Source: Poriferisodalis sp022821985
GTDB taxonomy: Bacteria; Actinomycetota; Acidimicrobiia; Acidimicrobiales; Poriferisodalaceae
Assembly (NCBI RefSeq): GCF_965219595.1
Contig: NZ_OZ244781.1
Span: forward strand, 620,001 to 684,000
Reading direction: 5' to 3'
DNA length: 64,000 nucleotides
Positions 23,615 through 31,948 of the stretch are shown here, one piece after another (position 1 is the first letter of the stretch; each line of letters begins with the position of its first letter). Made by a program: the position numbers and the translations under genes. The notes under the pieces are model-generated. The model saw only the letters and a list, made by a program, of their open reading frames with translations. It ran no database searches and was not told the DNA's origin.

Positions 23615-24826
23615 ATGGCCGCGTTGCCCAGCGAAGCCGACGTCATTGTCATCGGCGCCGGGGTAACCGGTGCCAGCATCGGCTACCAGCTCGCCCAGCA
23701 CTCGGACCTGCGCGTGGTCATCATCGATGCCCGGGCGCCGGTGGGCGGCATCTCGGGCCGTACCTTCGGCCAGATCCGCCAGCACTACTCCAATGAGCTG
23801 ATGGTGCGGATCGCGCAGCGCGGCTTCCACTGCATCCAGAACTGGGATTCGGTGGTGGGCTTCGGCGATCCCGGCTACTCGCGCTTCGGCTACATGCTGC
23901 TTGTCGTTGAGGACCAGCTCGACGGCCTGCGCCACAACATCGAGCTCGGCCGCAGCCTCGGCGTGGACACCAGCTTCGTGGTGGGCAGCCAGATCACCGA
24001 GATCGAGCCGCTGGTGAATGCCGACGGCCTCGCCGGCGGTGCCTACGAGCCCGAGGGCGGCTACATCGACGTCACGAAGATGGTGCTGAGCTGGCTCACC
24101 GCAGCGAGCGCCGCAGGGGCCCATGTGCTCGCCCCGGTCAACGTCGAGGAGGTCATGACCTCGGGCGGGGCAGTCTCCGGCGTGAACACCGCCGGCGGCG
24201 AGATCCGCGCCCCAACTGTCGTTGCCGCTACCGGGGCATGGGCACGCGACCTGCTGGATCCGCTGGGTGTGGAGGTGCCCATCGAGCGGCGACGGCTGGA
24301 AATGGCAGTGCTCGAACAGCACGCCGGGGCACGGGCACTGGGAACCTGCATCACCGATGGCAACTCCAACCTCGTAATCCGACCTGACATGGGTCGTCAC
24401 ATCGTGGCGGTGGCCTACCCGCGGCAGATGCCTGTAGTCGACGATCCGCTCGCTGATGCATCCGGAGCTGACCACGCAGCTCACGACGTGCGACTGCGGG
24501 CCGCCATTTCCGAACGGCTCCCGAGCCTGACCATCGCATCCACCGTGAGCACCACGGCCGGGGCCTACGACGTCGCGCCCGACTACCACCCCATCCTGGG
24601 CTGGGCCTCGGAGATAGCCCCGGTGGAAGGCCTGTACCTCGCCGTCGGACTCTCGGGCCACGGGCTCAAGCTGTCGCCGGCCCTCGGCGAGATCGTGGCC
24701 GCACGCGTACTCGGCGTCGATCAGGTCGGCGACGCGCCCCCCATCGACATCAGCGCGCTGCGACCCTCACGCTTCGCCGAGGGCGACTTGATGCACCTGT
24801 CCTACGGCCCCAGCGCCCGCGCCTAA
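23615..24826 (+). CDS. FAD-dependent oxidoreductase (DAO/sarcosine oxidase beta-like)
   Basis: A 403-residue DAO-family flavoprotein. The dinucleotide site GAGVTGASIGYQLA is at residue 14, a GISGRTFGQIRQHYSNEL segment follows, and the second FAD-contacting part is DVAPDYHPILGWA with GLSGHGLKLSPA near the C terminus. The family oxidises N-methyl amines and amino acids (sarcosine, dimethylglycine, N-methylglutamate). It is 30 bases downstream of tmm, last in the plus-strand run, so it probably acts on a demethylation intermediate of the pathway. The covalent-flavin histidine was not judged. Confidence 0.78.
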   Translation: MAALPSEADVIVIGAGVTGASIGYQLAQHSDLRVVIIDARAPVGGISGRTFGQIRQHYSNELMVRIAQRGFHCIQNWDSVVGFGDPGYSRFGYMLLVVEDQLDGLRHNIELGRSLGVDTSFVVGSQITEIEPLVNADGLAGGAYEPEGGYIDVTKMVLSWLTAASAAGAHVLAPVNVEEVMTSGGAVSGVNTAGGEIRAPTVVAATGAWARDLLDPLGVEVPIERRRLEMAVLEQHAGARALGTCITDGNSNLVIRPDMGRHIVAVAYPRQMPVVDDPLADASGADHAAHDVRLRAAISERLPSLTIASTVSTTAGAYDVAPDYHPILGWASEIAPVEGLYLAVGLSGHGLKLSPALGEIVAARVLGVDQVGDAPPIDISALRPSRFAEGDLMHLSYGPSARA

Positions 24827-24838
24827 CAGCCTTCTGGG

Positions 24839-24867
24839 GCGAGCGCCGGCGAAGCCTCGGCGCTCGC
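24839..24867. terminator. Bidirectional hairpin terminator
   Basis: GCGAGCGCCG and CGGCGCTCGC form a perfect 10-bp stem with a 9-base loop, placed between the convergent ends of the two FAD oxidoreductase genes (24826 and 24877). No strong U-tract follows on either side, as is common in high-GC actinobacteria. Confidence 0.7.
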
Positions 24868-24876
24868 AGAGAACAG

Positions 24877-26208
24877 TTAGCTCCAGGGGTAAGGCGAGTT
24901 GCTCACCGGGTGGAGCCGGCCTTCGGCGTAGCGCGAGTAGCGAAACGGCTCCAGCAGCGCCTGAGGCTCGCCGAGCAGCTCCTTGGCAACCAGTGCGCCC
25001 ACGCCGATCATCTTGTAGCCGTGATTCGAATCGGCGATGAAGAAGGCGTTGTCGCAGAAGGTGTCGAACACCGGGAAGTTGTCGGGCGAGAAGCTGCCGA
25101 TGCCGCCTGAGGGCTCGTCGCTGATGAGGTGGTTCTTGCCCTCGAAACGCTTGTGGCAGTGCGCCAGCGCCGCTGTCCAGGTGCGGTAGAAGTCGCCGCC
25201 CACCACGAAGTCGGGCGAGTCAGGCCCGTAGGGGTCGACCGCCACTTGGTCGGACGGCTTGTCGACCACGTAGGGCATGTAGCCGCCCTGCACACCGCCG
25301 AAGTTGAAGTCGGGCTTGTAGTAGATGCCCCACGGGCCTTCGGTGACCAGGCCGTCGGTGTCGTACAGCGGGGCGTCGGTGTCGACGTGCACCACCGGCG
25401 GCATGTTGCCCTCGTTGTCGGTGAGGTAGCCGGGATCGACCGTCAGCGTGCCCTCCTGCAGGCACATGTAGGTCCACGTGGGCACGTTGTGCAGCTCACC
25501 GTCGCTGCCCGCGATGTCGGTGGTGGTGGGCAGGTTGAGCATCGCCCAGATCTTCTGCACCCACGGCCCCACGGCCACCACCACGTGCTCACAGCGCACC
25601 GGGCCCTGATCGGTGAGCACCGTGGTGACTGCCCCCGATGCGTCCCGGTCGAACCCGGTGACGGTCACGCCGCCGACCACGTTGACCTCTTCGGCTTCAG
25701 CCTTGCCCAGCAGACCTTTCAGCGAGGCCATGTTGTTGGCATACCCGCCGCGGTGCTCGTGCAGCACGCTGGTGATGCCCTGGGCCTGCCAGTCGTCGAA
25801 GATGCCCTTCATGTAGCTGTCAGAGGCAGCGGCGCCTTCGACGAACGTGGACGAGTAGCCGATGGCCTGCTGCTGGGCATGGATCGACGCCACATCGGCG
25901 CGCATCGCCTCGTGGCTGATCTGCATGTAGCCCACGGGGTGATACGAGAACGCTTCGGGATCGCTGTCCCACACGTCCACCGAGTGCGCCATCAGCTCCC
26001 GCATGGCCGGCTGGAAGTAGTTGTTGCGGATGACGCCGCAGGCAATGCCCGAGGCGCCCGCACCCACTCCCGACTTGTCGATCACCACGATGTCGGCGCC
26101 CGAGCCCCGACCCGACGACCGCAGATCGCGGGCCAGGTTCCACGCCGTGGACAGGCCGTGGATGCCCGAGCCGATGATGACGTAACGAGCGCCGCTCGGT
26201 AGTGCCAT
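24877..26208 (-). CDS. FAD-dependent oxidoreductase (sarcosine oxidase beta / N-methylglutamate dehydrogenase-like)
   Basis: A 443-residue DAO-family flavoprotein, second of its kind here but only distantly like the plus-strand one. The FAD site is YVIIGSGIHGLSTAW, SGIACGVIRNNYFQP marks the substrate side, and the C terminus GYKMIGVGALVAKELLGE closes the flavin domain. It is the last gene of the minus-strand gmaS-mgs run, where an N-methylglutamate dehydrogenase is expected. MgdA is a homologous FAD subunit, but the other Mgd subunits are missing, so a single-subunit N-methyl amine oxidase is as likely. The start lies 15 bases after the upstream stop. Confidence 0.72.
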   Translation of the reverse strand: MALPSGARYVIIGSGIHGLSTAWNLARDLRSSGRGSGADIVVIDKSGVGAGASGIACGVIRNNYFQPAMRELMAHSVDVWDSDPEAFSYHPVGYMQISHEAMRADVASIHAQQQAIGYSSTFVEGAAASDSYMKGIFDDWQAQGITSVLHEHRGGYANNMASLKGLLGKAEAEEVNVVGGVTVTGFDRDASGAVTTVLTDQGPVRCEHVVVAVGPWVQKIWAMLNLPTTTDIAGSDGELHNVPTWTYMCLQEGTLTVDPGYLTDNEGNMPPVVHVDTDAPLYDTDGLVTEGPWGIYYKPDFNFGGVQGGYMPYVVDKPSDQVAVDPYGPDSPDFVVGGDFYRTWTAALAHCHKRFEGKNHLISDEPSGGIGSFSPDNFPVFDTFCDNAFFIADSNHGYKMIGVGALVAKELLGEPQALLEPFRYSRYAEGRLHPVSNSPYPWS

Positions 26209-26223
26209 GTACCAGAACCTTCC

Positions 26224-26679
26224 TCAGTGAGCTGTGGGGGCTTCCCAGCCCTCCAGCACCGGCGGGCGCCATTCGGTGCCGACGATGCGGGAGTTCTCCA
26301 CCCACGGTCCCAGCTCCACCTGCGGGAACTTGCAGTGGATGTCTTTCAGCGTGATGCCGTAGCTGTTGCCCTCGGTGAGGTGCTTCATCAGCACCTTGCG
26401 GGCGATCTCGTCTTCACGGCCCTCGGGGATGTCGAAGTAGATCTTCAGGAACGAGTTGGAGTAGCGGTCGAACACGGCGGGGACACCGTCTTCCTCCAGC
26501 AGCGTGATGTCCTCGAGCCAGTTGATGTCGGGACCCGGCGTGAGCGCTAGCAGGTCGATGTCCTCCACCAGCGACATGTCCTCCTGGTACCGGAACCGCT
26601 TGCCTGCCAGCACCTCCGCGTCGATGGCAACCGTGCGAGTCTCGCGGGTGCTCTCGCCTGTGCTTGCTGAGTTCGCCAT
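26224..26679 (-). CDS. Unknown 151-residue protein in mgs operon
   Basis: A soluble acidic protein with no family recognised. The N-terminal half is strand-rich and acidic (VEDIDLLALTPGPDINWLEDITLLEED). The C-terminal half has a well-formed helix-strand part (KIYFDIPEGREDEIARKVLMKHL, then YGITLKDIHCKFPQVELGPWVE). It has GGAGGG upstream and lies two bases after the mgsC stop and 15 before the FAD gene, so it is clearly part of the operon. The position suggests a small subunit or assembly factor for the synthase or the oxidoreductase. It is not the zinc-binding delta subunit of sarcosine oxidase. Confidence 0.7.
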   Translation of the reverse strand: MANSASTGESTRETRTVAIDAEVLAGKRFRYQEDMSLVEDIDLLALTPGPDINWLEDITLLEEDGVPAVFDRYSNSFLKIYFDIPEGREDEIARKVLMKHLTEGNSYGITLKDIHCKFPQVELGPWVENSRIVGTEWRPPVLEGWEAPTAH

Positions 26680-26681
26680 GC

Positions 26682-28085
26682 CTACAGCCCTCCGTCGATT
26701 ACGTGCTTGTCGAAGAGGTCACGGATCTCCGCCAGGGTCCGCTCCTCGGTGACGCCCGGGATGTAGTTGGTGCCGGCGATCGGCACCTTGGCCATGGCGG
26801 CCGCCTCGTGCGTCAGCGCTGCGAGGTCCTCGGGCTCGAGTGAGTGGATGTCGGTCTTGCCGCAGGCCCGGGCCAGCATCTGCACTTCCATGGTCAGGGT
26901 GATCAGGAAGTTGTAGACCCGCAGCGCCGCCTCGTCGACGTCGAGACGCTTGCGCAGCTCCACGTCTTGGGTGGCCACACCCACGGGGCAACGGCCGGTG
27001 TGGCAGTGGTAACACTCGCCCGCCGGTACGCCGATGGTGCCCTCATAATCGGTGACGCCGGGGATCTCCTTGTTGCAGTTGAGCGCCATCAGCGCTGCGG
27101 TGCCGAGCGCAACCGCGTTCGCGCCCAGCGCCAGGCACTTGGCCACATCGCCGCCGTTGCGGATGCCGCCCGCAACCACCAGGTCGATGTCGTCAGCCAA
27201 GCCGACATCCTCCAGCGCCCGGCGGGCCTCGGGGATGGCAGCCATCAGCGGGATGCCGGTCTCCTCAGTGGCCAGGTGCGGCCCCGCACCGGTGCCGCCT
27301 TCGGCTCCGTCGAGGTAGATGACGTCGGGGCCGCACTTGGCGGCCATGCGCACGTCGTCGTACACCCGGGCCGATCCCAGCTTGAGCTGGATCGGGATCT
27401 GGTAGTCGGTGGCCTCGCGCACCTCTTGGATCTTCAGCGACAGGTCGTCGGGACCGAGCCAGTCCGGATGGCGGGCCGGTGAGCGCTGGTCGATGCCTGC
27501 GGGCAGCGACCGCATCTCGGCCACCTGCTCGGTGACCTTCTGACCCATCAAGTGGCCGCCGAGGCCCACCTTGCAGCCCTGGCCGATGAAGAACTCCACG
27601 GCGTCGGCCAGCATCAGGTGGTGGGGGTTGAAGCCGTAGCGGCTCTGGATGATCTGGTAGTACCACTTGGTCGACAGATCACGCTCGGGCGGGATCATGC
27701 CGCCCTCGCCCGAGCAGGTGGCCGTGCCGGCCATAGAGGCGCCCTTGGCCAGCGCCATCTTGGCCTCCAGCGACAGCGCGCCGAAGCTCATGCCGGTGAT
27801 GTACACCGGGATGTCGAGCTCGAGCGGCTTCTCGGCGAAGCGTGAGCCGATGACCGTCTTGGTCTCGCACTTCTCCCGGTAGCCCTCGATCACGAACCGG
27901 GTGAGGGTGCCCGGCAGGAACACCAGCTCGTCCCAGTGGGGGATCTTCTTGAAGATCGAGAATCCCCGCATCCGGTAGCGGCCCAGCTCGGACTTCACGT
28001 GGATGTCGTTGATGACCTCGCGGGTGAAGATCCGGCTCTTGCCGAGCACGTCGGTGCTCGCATTCACCTCGTTTTCGTCAGCCAT
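26682..28085 (-). CDS. mgsC: Glutamate synthase-like FMN/3Fe-4S protein (MgsC/GlxD type)
   Basis: A 467-residue FMN-binding domain protein related to the central part of glutamate synthase. The FMN barrel shows YITGMSFGALSLEAKMALAKG, VIYLDGAEGGTGAGP and VVAGGIRNGGDVAK. The iron-sulfur ligands lie in GECYHCHTGRCPVGVATQD near residue 365. In the N-methylglutamate pathway this subunit, with the amidotransferase and GXGXG subunits, makes N-methylglutamate from gamma-glutamylmethylamide or methylamine and 2-oxoglutarate. The GlxD protein of rhizobia is a close relative with less certain function, and the choice here rests on the neighbouring tmm and tdm. Confidence 0.75.
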   Translation of the reverse strand: MADENEVNASTDVLGKSRIFTREVINDIHVKSELGRYRMRGFSIFKKIPHWDELVFLPGTLTRFVIEGYREKCETKTVIGSRFAEKPLELDIPVYITGMSFGALSLEAKMALAKGASMAGTATCSGEGGMIPPERDLSTKWYYQIIQSRYGFNPHHLMLADAVEFFIGQGCKVGLGGHLMGQKVTEQVAEMRSLPAGIDQRSPARHPDWLGPDDLSLKIQEVREATDYQIPIQLKLGSARVYDDVRMAAKCGPDVIYLDGAEGGTGAGPHLATEETGIPLMAAIPEARRALEDVGLADDIDLVVAGGIRNGGDVAKCLALGANAVALGTAALMALNCNKEIPGVTDYEGTIGVPAGECYHCHTGRCPVGVATQDVELRKRLDVDEAALRVYNFLITLTMEVQMLARACGKTDIHSLEPEDLAALTHEAAAMAKVPIAGTNYIPGVTEERTLAEIRDLFDKHVIDGGL

Positions 28086-28105
28086 GACTGTTCTTCCCCC
28101 TGCCT

Positions 28106-28900
28106 CTAGTGGATCACGAGCTTGCGCTCGGACGGCTCAAGCTGGTCGTAGTTGTGCAGCACCTTGCCGCAGACGAATTTCTGGAATTCGGGCGGGTCGC
28201 CGAGCCCGTGGATACGGAACTTGCGCTCGATCAGCTCGCTGTCGGCATCGTTCCACTCACCAGGAACACAGTCGACACCCAGCGAGGCCACCGTGCCGGC
28301 CACGTAGATCTCGCCGTCGTACATCGAGTCGCCCAGGTTCATGCCGGCGTTGCCGCAGATGATCTGCCGGCCCCGCTGCATCATGAAGCCGGTATTGATG
28401 CCGACGTCGCCGAGCACGATGATCGTGCCGCCCTTCTGGTCGATGCCGGTGCGGGCGCCCACATCGCCCTTCACGATCAGGTCGCCGCCGCGAATGGCGG
28501 CACCGGTCAGCGATCCGGCGCTTCGTTCGATGGTGACCACGCCCGACATCATGTTCTCGGCCACCGACCAGCCGACACGGCCGTTGATCGTCACCTCGGG
28601 TCCGTCGATGAGCCCGCAGGCGAACCAGCCCGGGCTGCCTTCGAAGTGGATGCGGCAGCGCTTCAAGATGCCGACCGCCAGCGAGTGCTTCGAGGCCGGA
28701 TTCAGGATCGTGACGTCGGTGATGCCGTCGTCGTAGATGAGCTTGCGCAGCGCCATGTTGATCTGGCGGATGGTCAGATCGGCCGCATCGAAGCGTGCCC
28801 GGCCGCCCTCGACTTCGATGTTGTCGGGCATGTCGGCAGTGGGCTCGACCAGACCTCGGGCGTCGTAGGAGACGCCGCTGCGGGAACCTACACCTGCCAC
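28106..28900 (-). CDS. mgsB: GXGXG-domain glutamate synthase-like subunit (MgsB/GlxC type)
   Basis: 264 residues equivalent to the C-terminal right-handed beta-helix of glutamate synthase. The repeated glycine turns run through the middle (GPEVTINGRVGWSVAENM, then GGDLIVKGDVGARTG, GGTIIVLGDVGINTG, and GRQIICGNAGMNLG). The N terminus has the usual helical lead. A GTG start at 28900 overlaps the upstream mgsA end by 13 bases, so the three synthase subunits are translationally linked. The subunit holds the synthase complex together rather than catalysing. Confidence 0.75.
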   Translation of the reverse strand: MAGVGSRSGVSYDARGLVEPTADMPDNIEVEGGRARFDAADLTIRQINMALRKLIYDDGITDVTILNPASKHSLAVGILKRCRIHFEGSPGWFACGLIDGPEVTINGRVGWSVAENMMSGVVTIERSAGSLTGAAIRGGDLIVKGDVGARTGIDQKGGTIIVLGDVGINTGFMMQRGRQIICGNAGMNLGDSMYDGEIYVAGTVASLGVDCVPGEWNDADSELIERKFRIHGLGDPPEFQKFVCGKVLHNYDQLEPSERKLVIH

Positions 28901-29817
28901 ACCAGCACCTCCCGCTCGTAGGGATCGCGGGTCTCGACCTCTCGCTTCACCAATGACCGGATGGCCACTTCCTCAGTCGCGACCGCCACGAGCGGCTCCG
29001 ACTCGAACAGCACCAGCGGCTTGGCCGCCATCTCGTCCTTGGCAACGCCCAGCTGGTTGCCGGTGACGCAGACGTAGGTGAACACGCCGTCGAGATCATC
29101 GAGGCTGTGCTTCATCGACGTTTCGAGCGTCAGGCCACGGCTCATGTACTCGGCGAGGTACACAGCGATGATCTCTGAATCGCACTCGCTCTGGAACCGG
29201 TGGCCGTGCTGCTCGAGGCGGCGGCGCCACTGGTGGTAGTTGGTGAGCTGGCCGTTGTGCACCACCGCCACGTCAGCGAAGGGGTAGGCCCAGTAGGGGT
29301 GGGCGCTGGCGAGATCCACCTCGGACTCGGTGGCCATGCGCACATGGCCGATACCGTGTGTGCCCTGGAACGAGCCCAGGTTGTACAGGTCGCTCACGGT
29401 GGAAGCGTCGCCCAAGTCCTTGATGATCTCCAGCGAGCTGCCCAGCGACAGCACCTCGCAGCCGGGAACGTCTTCGAGGTAGTCGGCCAGGGCCTTGAGG
29501 TCGCCGCCGTAGCGGATGGTGGCCCGGAAGGCGTACCCGGTCTCGCTGGTGACCGTGGCCACCTCGGCGCCGATCTTGGCCAAGCGGCTCTCCACCTCGG
29601 CCCGGTTGCGCTCGAGGCGCTCCGCCATCCCGATGCCCGTGCTCTTGTTGGGCTCGGCCAGCACGAACCGGATCACGACCAGGTCGTCGGCCGGCCCGTA
29701 CACCGCGTAGCCGGTGGAATCGGGCCCCCGGTGCTTCATCGATTGGAGCATCGCCGTGAGCTCTGCTCCGATGTCGGCGGTTCCGTCGCGGTGGATCACT
29801 CCGGCTATGCCGCACAT
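28888..29817 (-). CDS. mgsA: Class II glutamine amidotransferase subunit (MgsA/GlxB type)
   Basis: 309 residues of Ntn-type glutamine amidotransferase fold. The catalytic Cys is residue 2 (MCGIAGVIHRDG). HRGPDSTGYAVYG contains the conserved arginine, FQGTHGIGHVRMATES and HNGQLTNYHQWRRRL match the oxyanion and substrate loops, and SECDSEIIAVYLAEY is the late aspartate block. The usual glutamate synthase amidotransferase is fused to the other domains. Here it is a separate gene, as in mgs and glx operons. In the pathway it would hydrolyse the gamma-glutamyl amide. Confidence 0.77.
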   Translation of the reverse strand: MCGIAGVIHRDGTADIGAELTAMLQSMKHRGPDSTGYAVYGPADDLVVIRFVLAEPNKSTGIGMAERLERNRAEVESRLAKIGAEVATVTSETGYAFRATIRYGGDLKALADYLEDVPGCEVLSLGSSLEIIKDLGDASTVSDLYNLGSFQGTHGIGHVRMATESEVDLASAHPYWAYPFADVAVVHNGQLTNYHQWRRRLEQHGHRFQSECDSEIIAVYLAEYMSRGLTLETSMKHSLDDLDGVFTYVCVTGNQLGVAKDEMAAKPLVLFESEPLVAVATEEVAIRSLVKREVETRDPYEREVLVWQV

Positions 29818-29905
29818 GGTGCTCCCCCCTTCGTGGGTGCTGTTGGTCTTTCAGGTTGTGTGCCGGGCCGCCTCGGCGAACCGGCCGGACGGCTGTCGGC
29901 CTCTC

Positions 29906-31306
29906 TCACGGCAGGACGTCGAGGTATTCCTCCACGTCCCAGTCCGAAACGGTGTGCAGGAAGCGCTCCCACTCGTCGGTCTTGTAGTGGAAGAACACCT
30001 TGGACATCTCGCCGGGCAGCGACCGCATCACGCACTCGTCGTTGCGCAGCGCCTCGAGGGCCTCGCCCAGCGTGAGCGGGATCTTCTGCACGTCCTTGCC
30101 GGCCTCCATGGCCTCGTAGATGTTGCGCTCTTCGGGCTCGCCCGGGTCGAGGCTGCGGTCGAGGCCGTCGTCCATCGCCATGAGCAGCCCGGCAAACGAC
30201 AGGTGGGGGTTGACCGAGCTGTCCGCCGAGCGGTACTCGAAACGGCCAGGCGCGCTCACCCGCAGGGCGGTGGTGCGGTTCTGGAAGCCCCAGTCCGCGA
30301 AGACCGGCGCCCAGAAGCCTGTGTCCCACAGACGGCGGTAGGAGTTGACCGTCGGCGAGGACAGGCACGTCAGCGCCCGGACATGCTCGAGAATGCCGCC
30401 GATGGCCTTCATGCCGACAGGCCCGGGGAGCTGCGGATTGTCGCCTTCGGGCATGAACTTGTTGTTGCCCTCGGAGTCCCACAACGAGATGTTGTGGTGG
30501 CAGCCGTTGGCTGACACGCCCATGAACGGCTTGGGCATGAAGCACGGGAAGGCGCCCATCTCACGCCCGACCTGCTTGCACACCTGCCGGTAGGTGGTGA
30601 GGCGGTCCGCGGTGAGCTCGGCCCGGTCGAAGTTGAAGTTCAGCTCGAGCTGGCCGGGAGCGTCCTCATGGTCGCCCTGGATCATGTCGAGCCCCATGGC
30701 CTCGCAGTACTCGATCACCTTGTGGATGATGGGCTGCAGCTCGGCGAACTGGTCGATGTGGTAGCAGTTCGGCTTGGTCATGCCCTCCACGGTGGGCTTG
30801 CCGTCTGCATCGGCCTTGAGCCACATCATCTCCGGCTCGCAGCCGGCCCGCAGGTGCAGCCCGTGCTTGGCCTCGAAATCGGCGTGCAGCCGCCGCAGAT
30901 TGCCCCGGCAGTCCGACGTGAGGAAGGCACCGCCGCCGACCTCTTCTTCGCGGCCCCGGAACAGGGTGCACCAGACCCGTGCCGTGCGGGGATCCCACGG
31001 CAGCGGCATGAACGTCTCGGGCTCGCCGATGCCCACGAGCTCGCGGGCTTCGGGGCCGTAGCCGATGTAGTTGCCATGACGATCGATGAAGAGGTTGGCG
31101 GTGGAGCCGTAGACGAGCTGAAAGCCCTTGCGGGCGATCATCCCGAAGTGCTTCGCGGGGATGCCCTTGCCCATGATCCGGCCGGTGACGGACACGAACT
31201 GGCAGTAGAGGTAACCGATGCCGTCGGCCTCTATCCGGCGCTCGACTTCGGCAATCTGTTCCTCGCGGCCGTCGGCGTTGACGAACATCTCAAGATCTGT
31301 GGCCAT
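29906..31306 (-). CDS. gmaS: Glutamine synthetase family, gamma-glutamylmethylamide synthetase-like
   Basis: 466 residues of glutamine-synthetase fold, GlnT/GmaS branch. The beta-grasp N terminus is followed by catalytic-domain motifs: EPEMMW near residue 160, MIQGDHEDAPGQLELNF with metal-binding residues, NGCHHNISLWD, and RFEYRSADSSVNPHL for glutamate and ATP sites. AGGGGGAG lies five bases before the ATG. GmaS joins methylamine to glutamate with ATP, entering the mgs step of the same operon. A GlnT-type glutamine synthetase is the alternative. The first gene of the minus-strand run, it is preceded by an AT-rich stretch (GGAATTGTGCTAGGTT) that may be its promoter. Confidence 0.72.
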   Translation of the reverse strand: MATDLEMFVNADGREEQIAEVERRIEADGIGYLYCQFVSVTGRIMGKGIPAKHFGMIARKGFQLVYGSTANLFIDRHGNYIGYGPEARELVGIGEPETFMPLPWDPRTARVWCTLFRGREEEVGGGAFLTSDCRGNLRRLHADFEAKHGLHLRAGCEPEMMWLKADADGKPTVEGMTKPNCYHIDQFAELQPIIHKVIEYCEAMGLDMIQGDHEDAPGQLELNFNFDRAELTADRLTTYRQVCKQVGREMGAFPCFMPKPFMGVSANGCHHNISLWDSEGNNKFMPEGDNPQLPGPVGMKAIGGILEHVRALTCLSSPTVNSYRRLWDTGFWAPVFADWGFQNRTTALRVSAPGRFEYRSADSSVNPHLSFAGLLMAMDDGLDRSLDPGEPEERNIYEAMEAGKDVQKIPLTLGEALEALRNDECVMRSLPGEMSKVFFHYKTDEWERFLHTVSDWDVEEYLDVLP

Positions 31307-31463
31307 TGCTCCCCCTGTCGGCATGGCTGATGGATTCATGCGAACCGTAACGCCTCGCAGCATCCGCCTTCGAACGTGCCCGAACCACGCCGCAACCTAG
31401 CACAATTCCCGAGATGATGTCTAACCTGAGTAGCGACGCTTTCCCCTGAGTAGAGGATCACAG

Positions 31464-31784
31464 CACCTCCGCTTGCCCTGCTGCCCGACGGCGATCACTG
31501 CCGCGTTGGTGGCGGGGCTGTTCGAGCTCATGTTCTAAAGCCGCGACGGGCTGCGTGGTGACATCAGCGCGCTGCGCAGCCACATGGACACCCAGATCGG
31601 ATCCCTGCGTGCCGACATGAACACGCAGGGTGCCTCGCTGCGTGCGGACATGGACGCGCAGTTCCGGGAAGTCAGCGCGATTTTGCTGGATCACACCGAC
31701 CGGCTCGCCCGCATCGAGACGCATCTCGACATTCAGCCTCGTCCCGATGCGCCGCCGGTCGAGCTTCAAGGCCAGCCGGGCTAG
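31464..31784 (+). pseudogene. Broken coiled-coil membrane protein gene (in-frame TAA)
   Basis: The reading frame aligns with the intact gene at 46110-46565: PTAITAALVAGLFELMF here against PTAITAALIAGMFGLLF there, then LRGDISALRSHMDTQ against LRDDIDTLRADMNRQ, and the same ILLDHTDRLARIE end. A TAA at 31536-31538 cuts the frame right after the membrane segment. Downstream from an ATG at 31584 a 66-residue remainder stays open, but it lacks the membrane part and about half the coiled coil. The 5' cytoplasmic part is not recognisable. Confidence 0.7.
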
Positions 31785-31948
31785 GAGGGTGACAGTCCGA
31801 CGCTGCGAGGACACACCGGCGGCCTCGGACGCACGGGCACGAGCAGCCGCGAACCGCAAGCCACGCTGCTGCTGTCGCGGCACGCACTGCACATCGCTGC
31901 GAAATCAGACGCCTAACGCCAGACGCCGACTCCGACGAGCAGCACCGT

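Noticed and set aside
22919..24661. 580-codon minus-strand frame across tmm and the FAD oxidoreductase
   Set aside because: It is antisense to two genes with intact cofactor motifs and has no recognisable domain.
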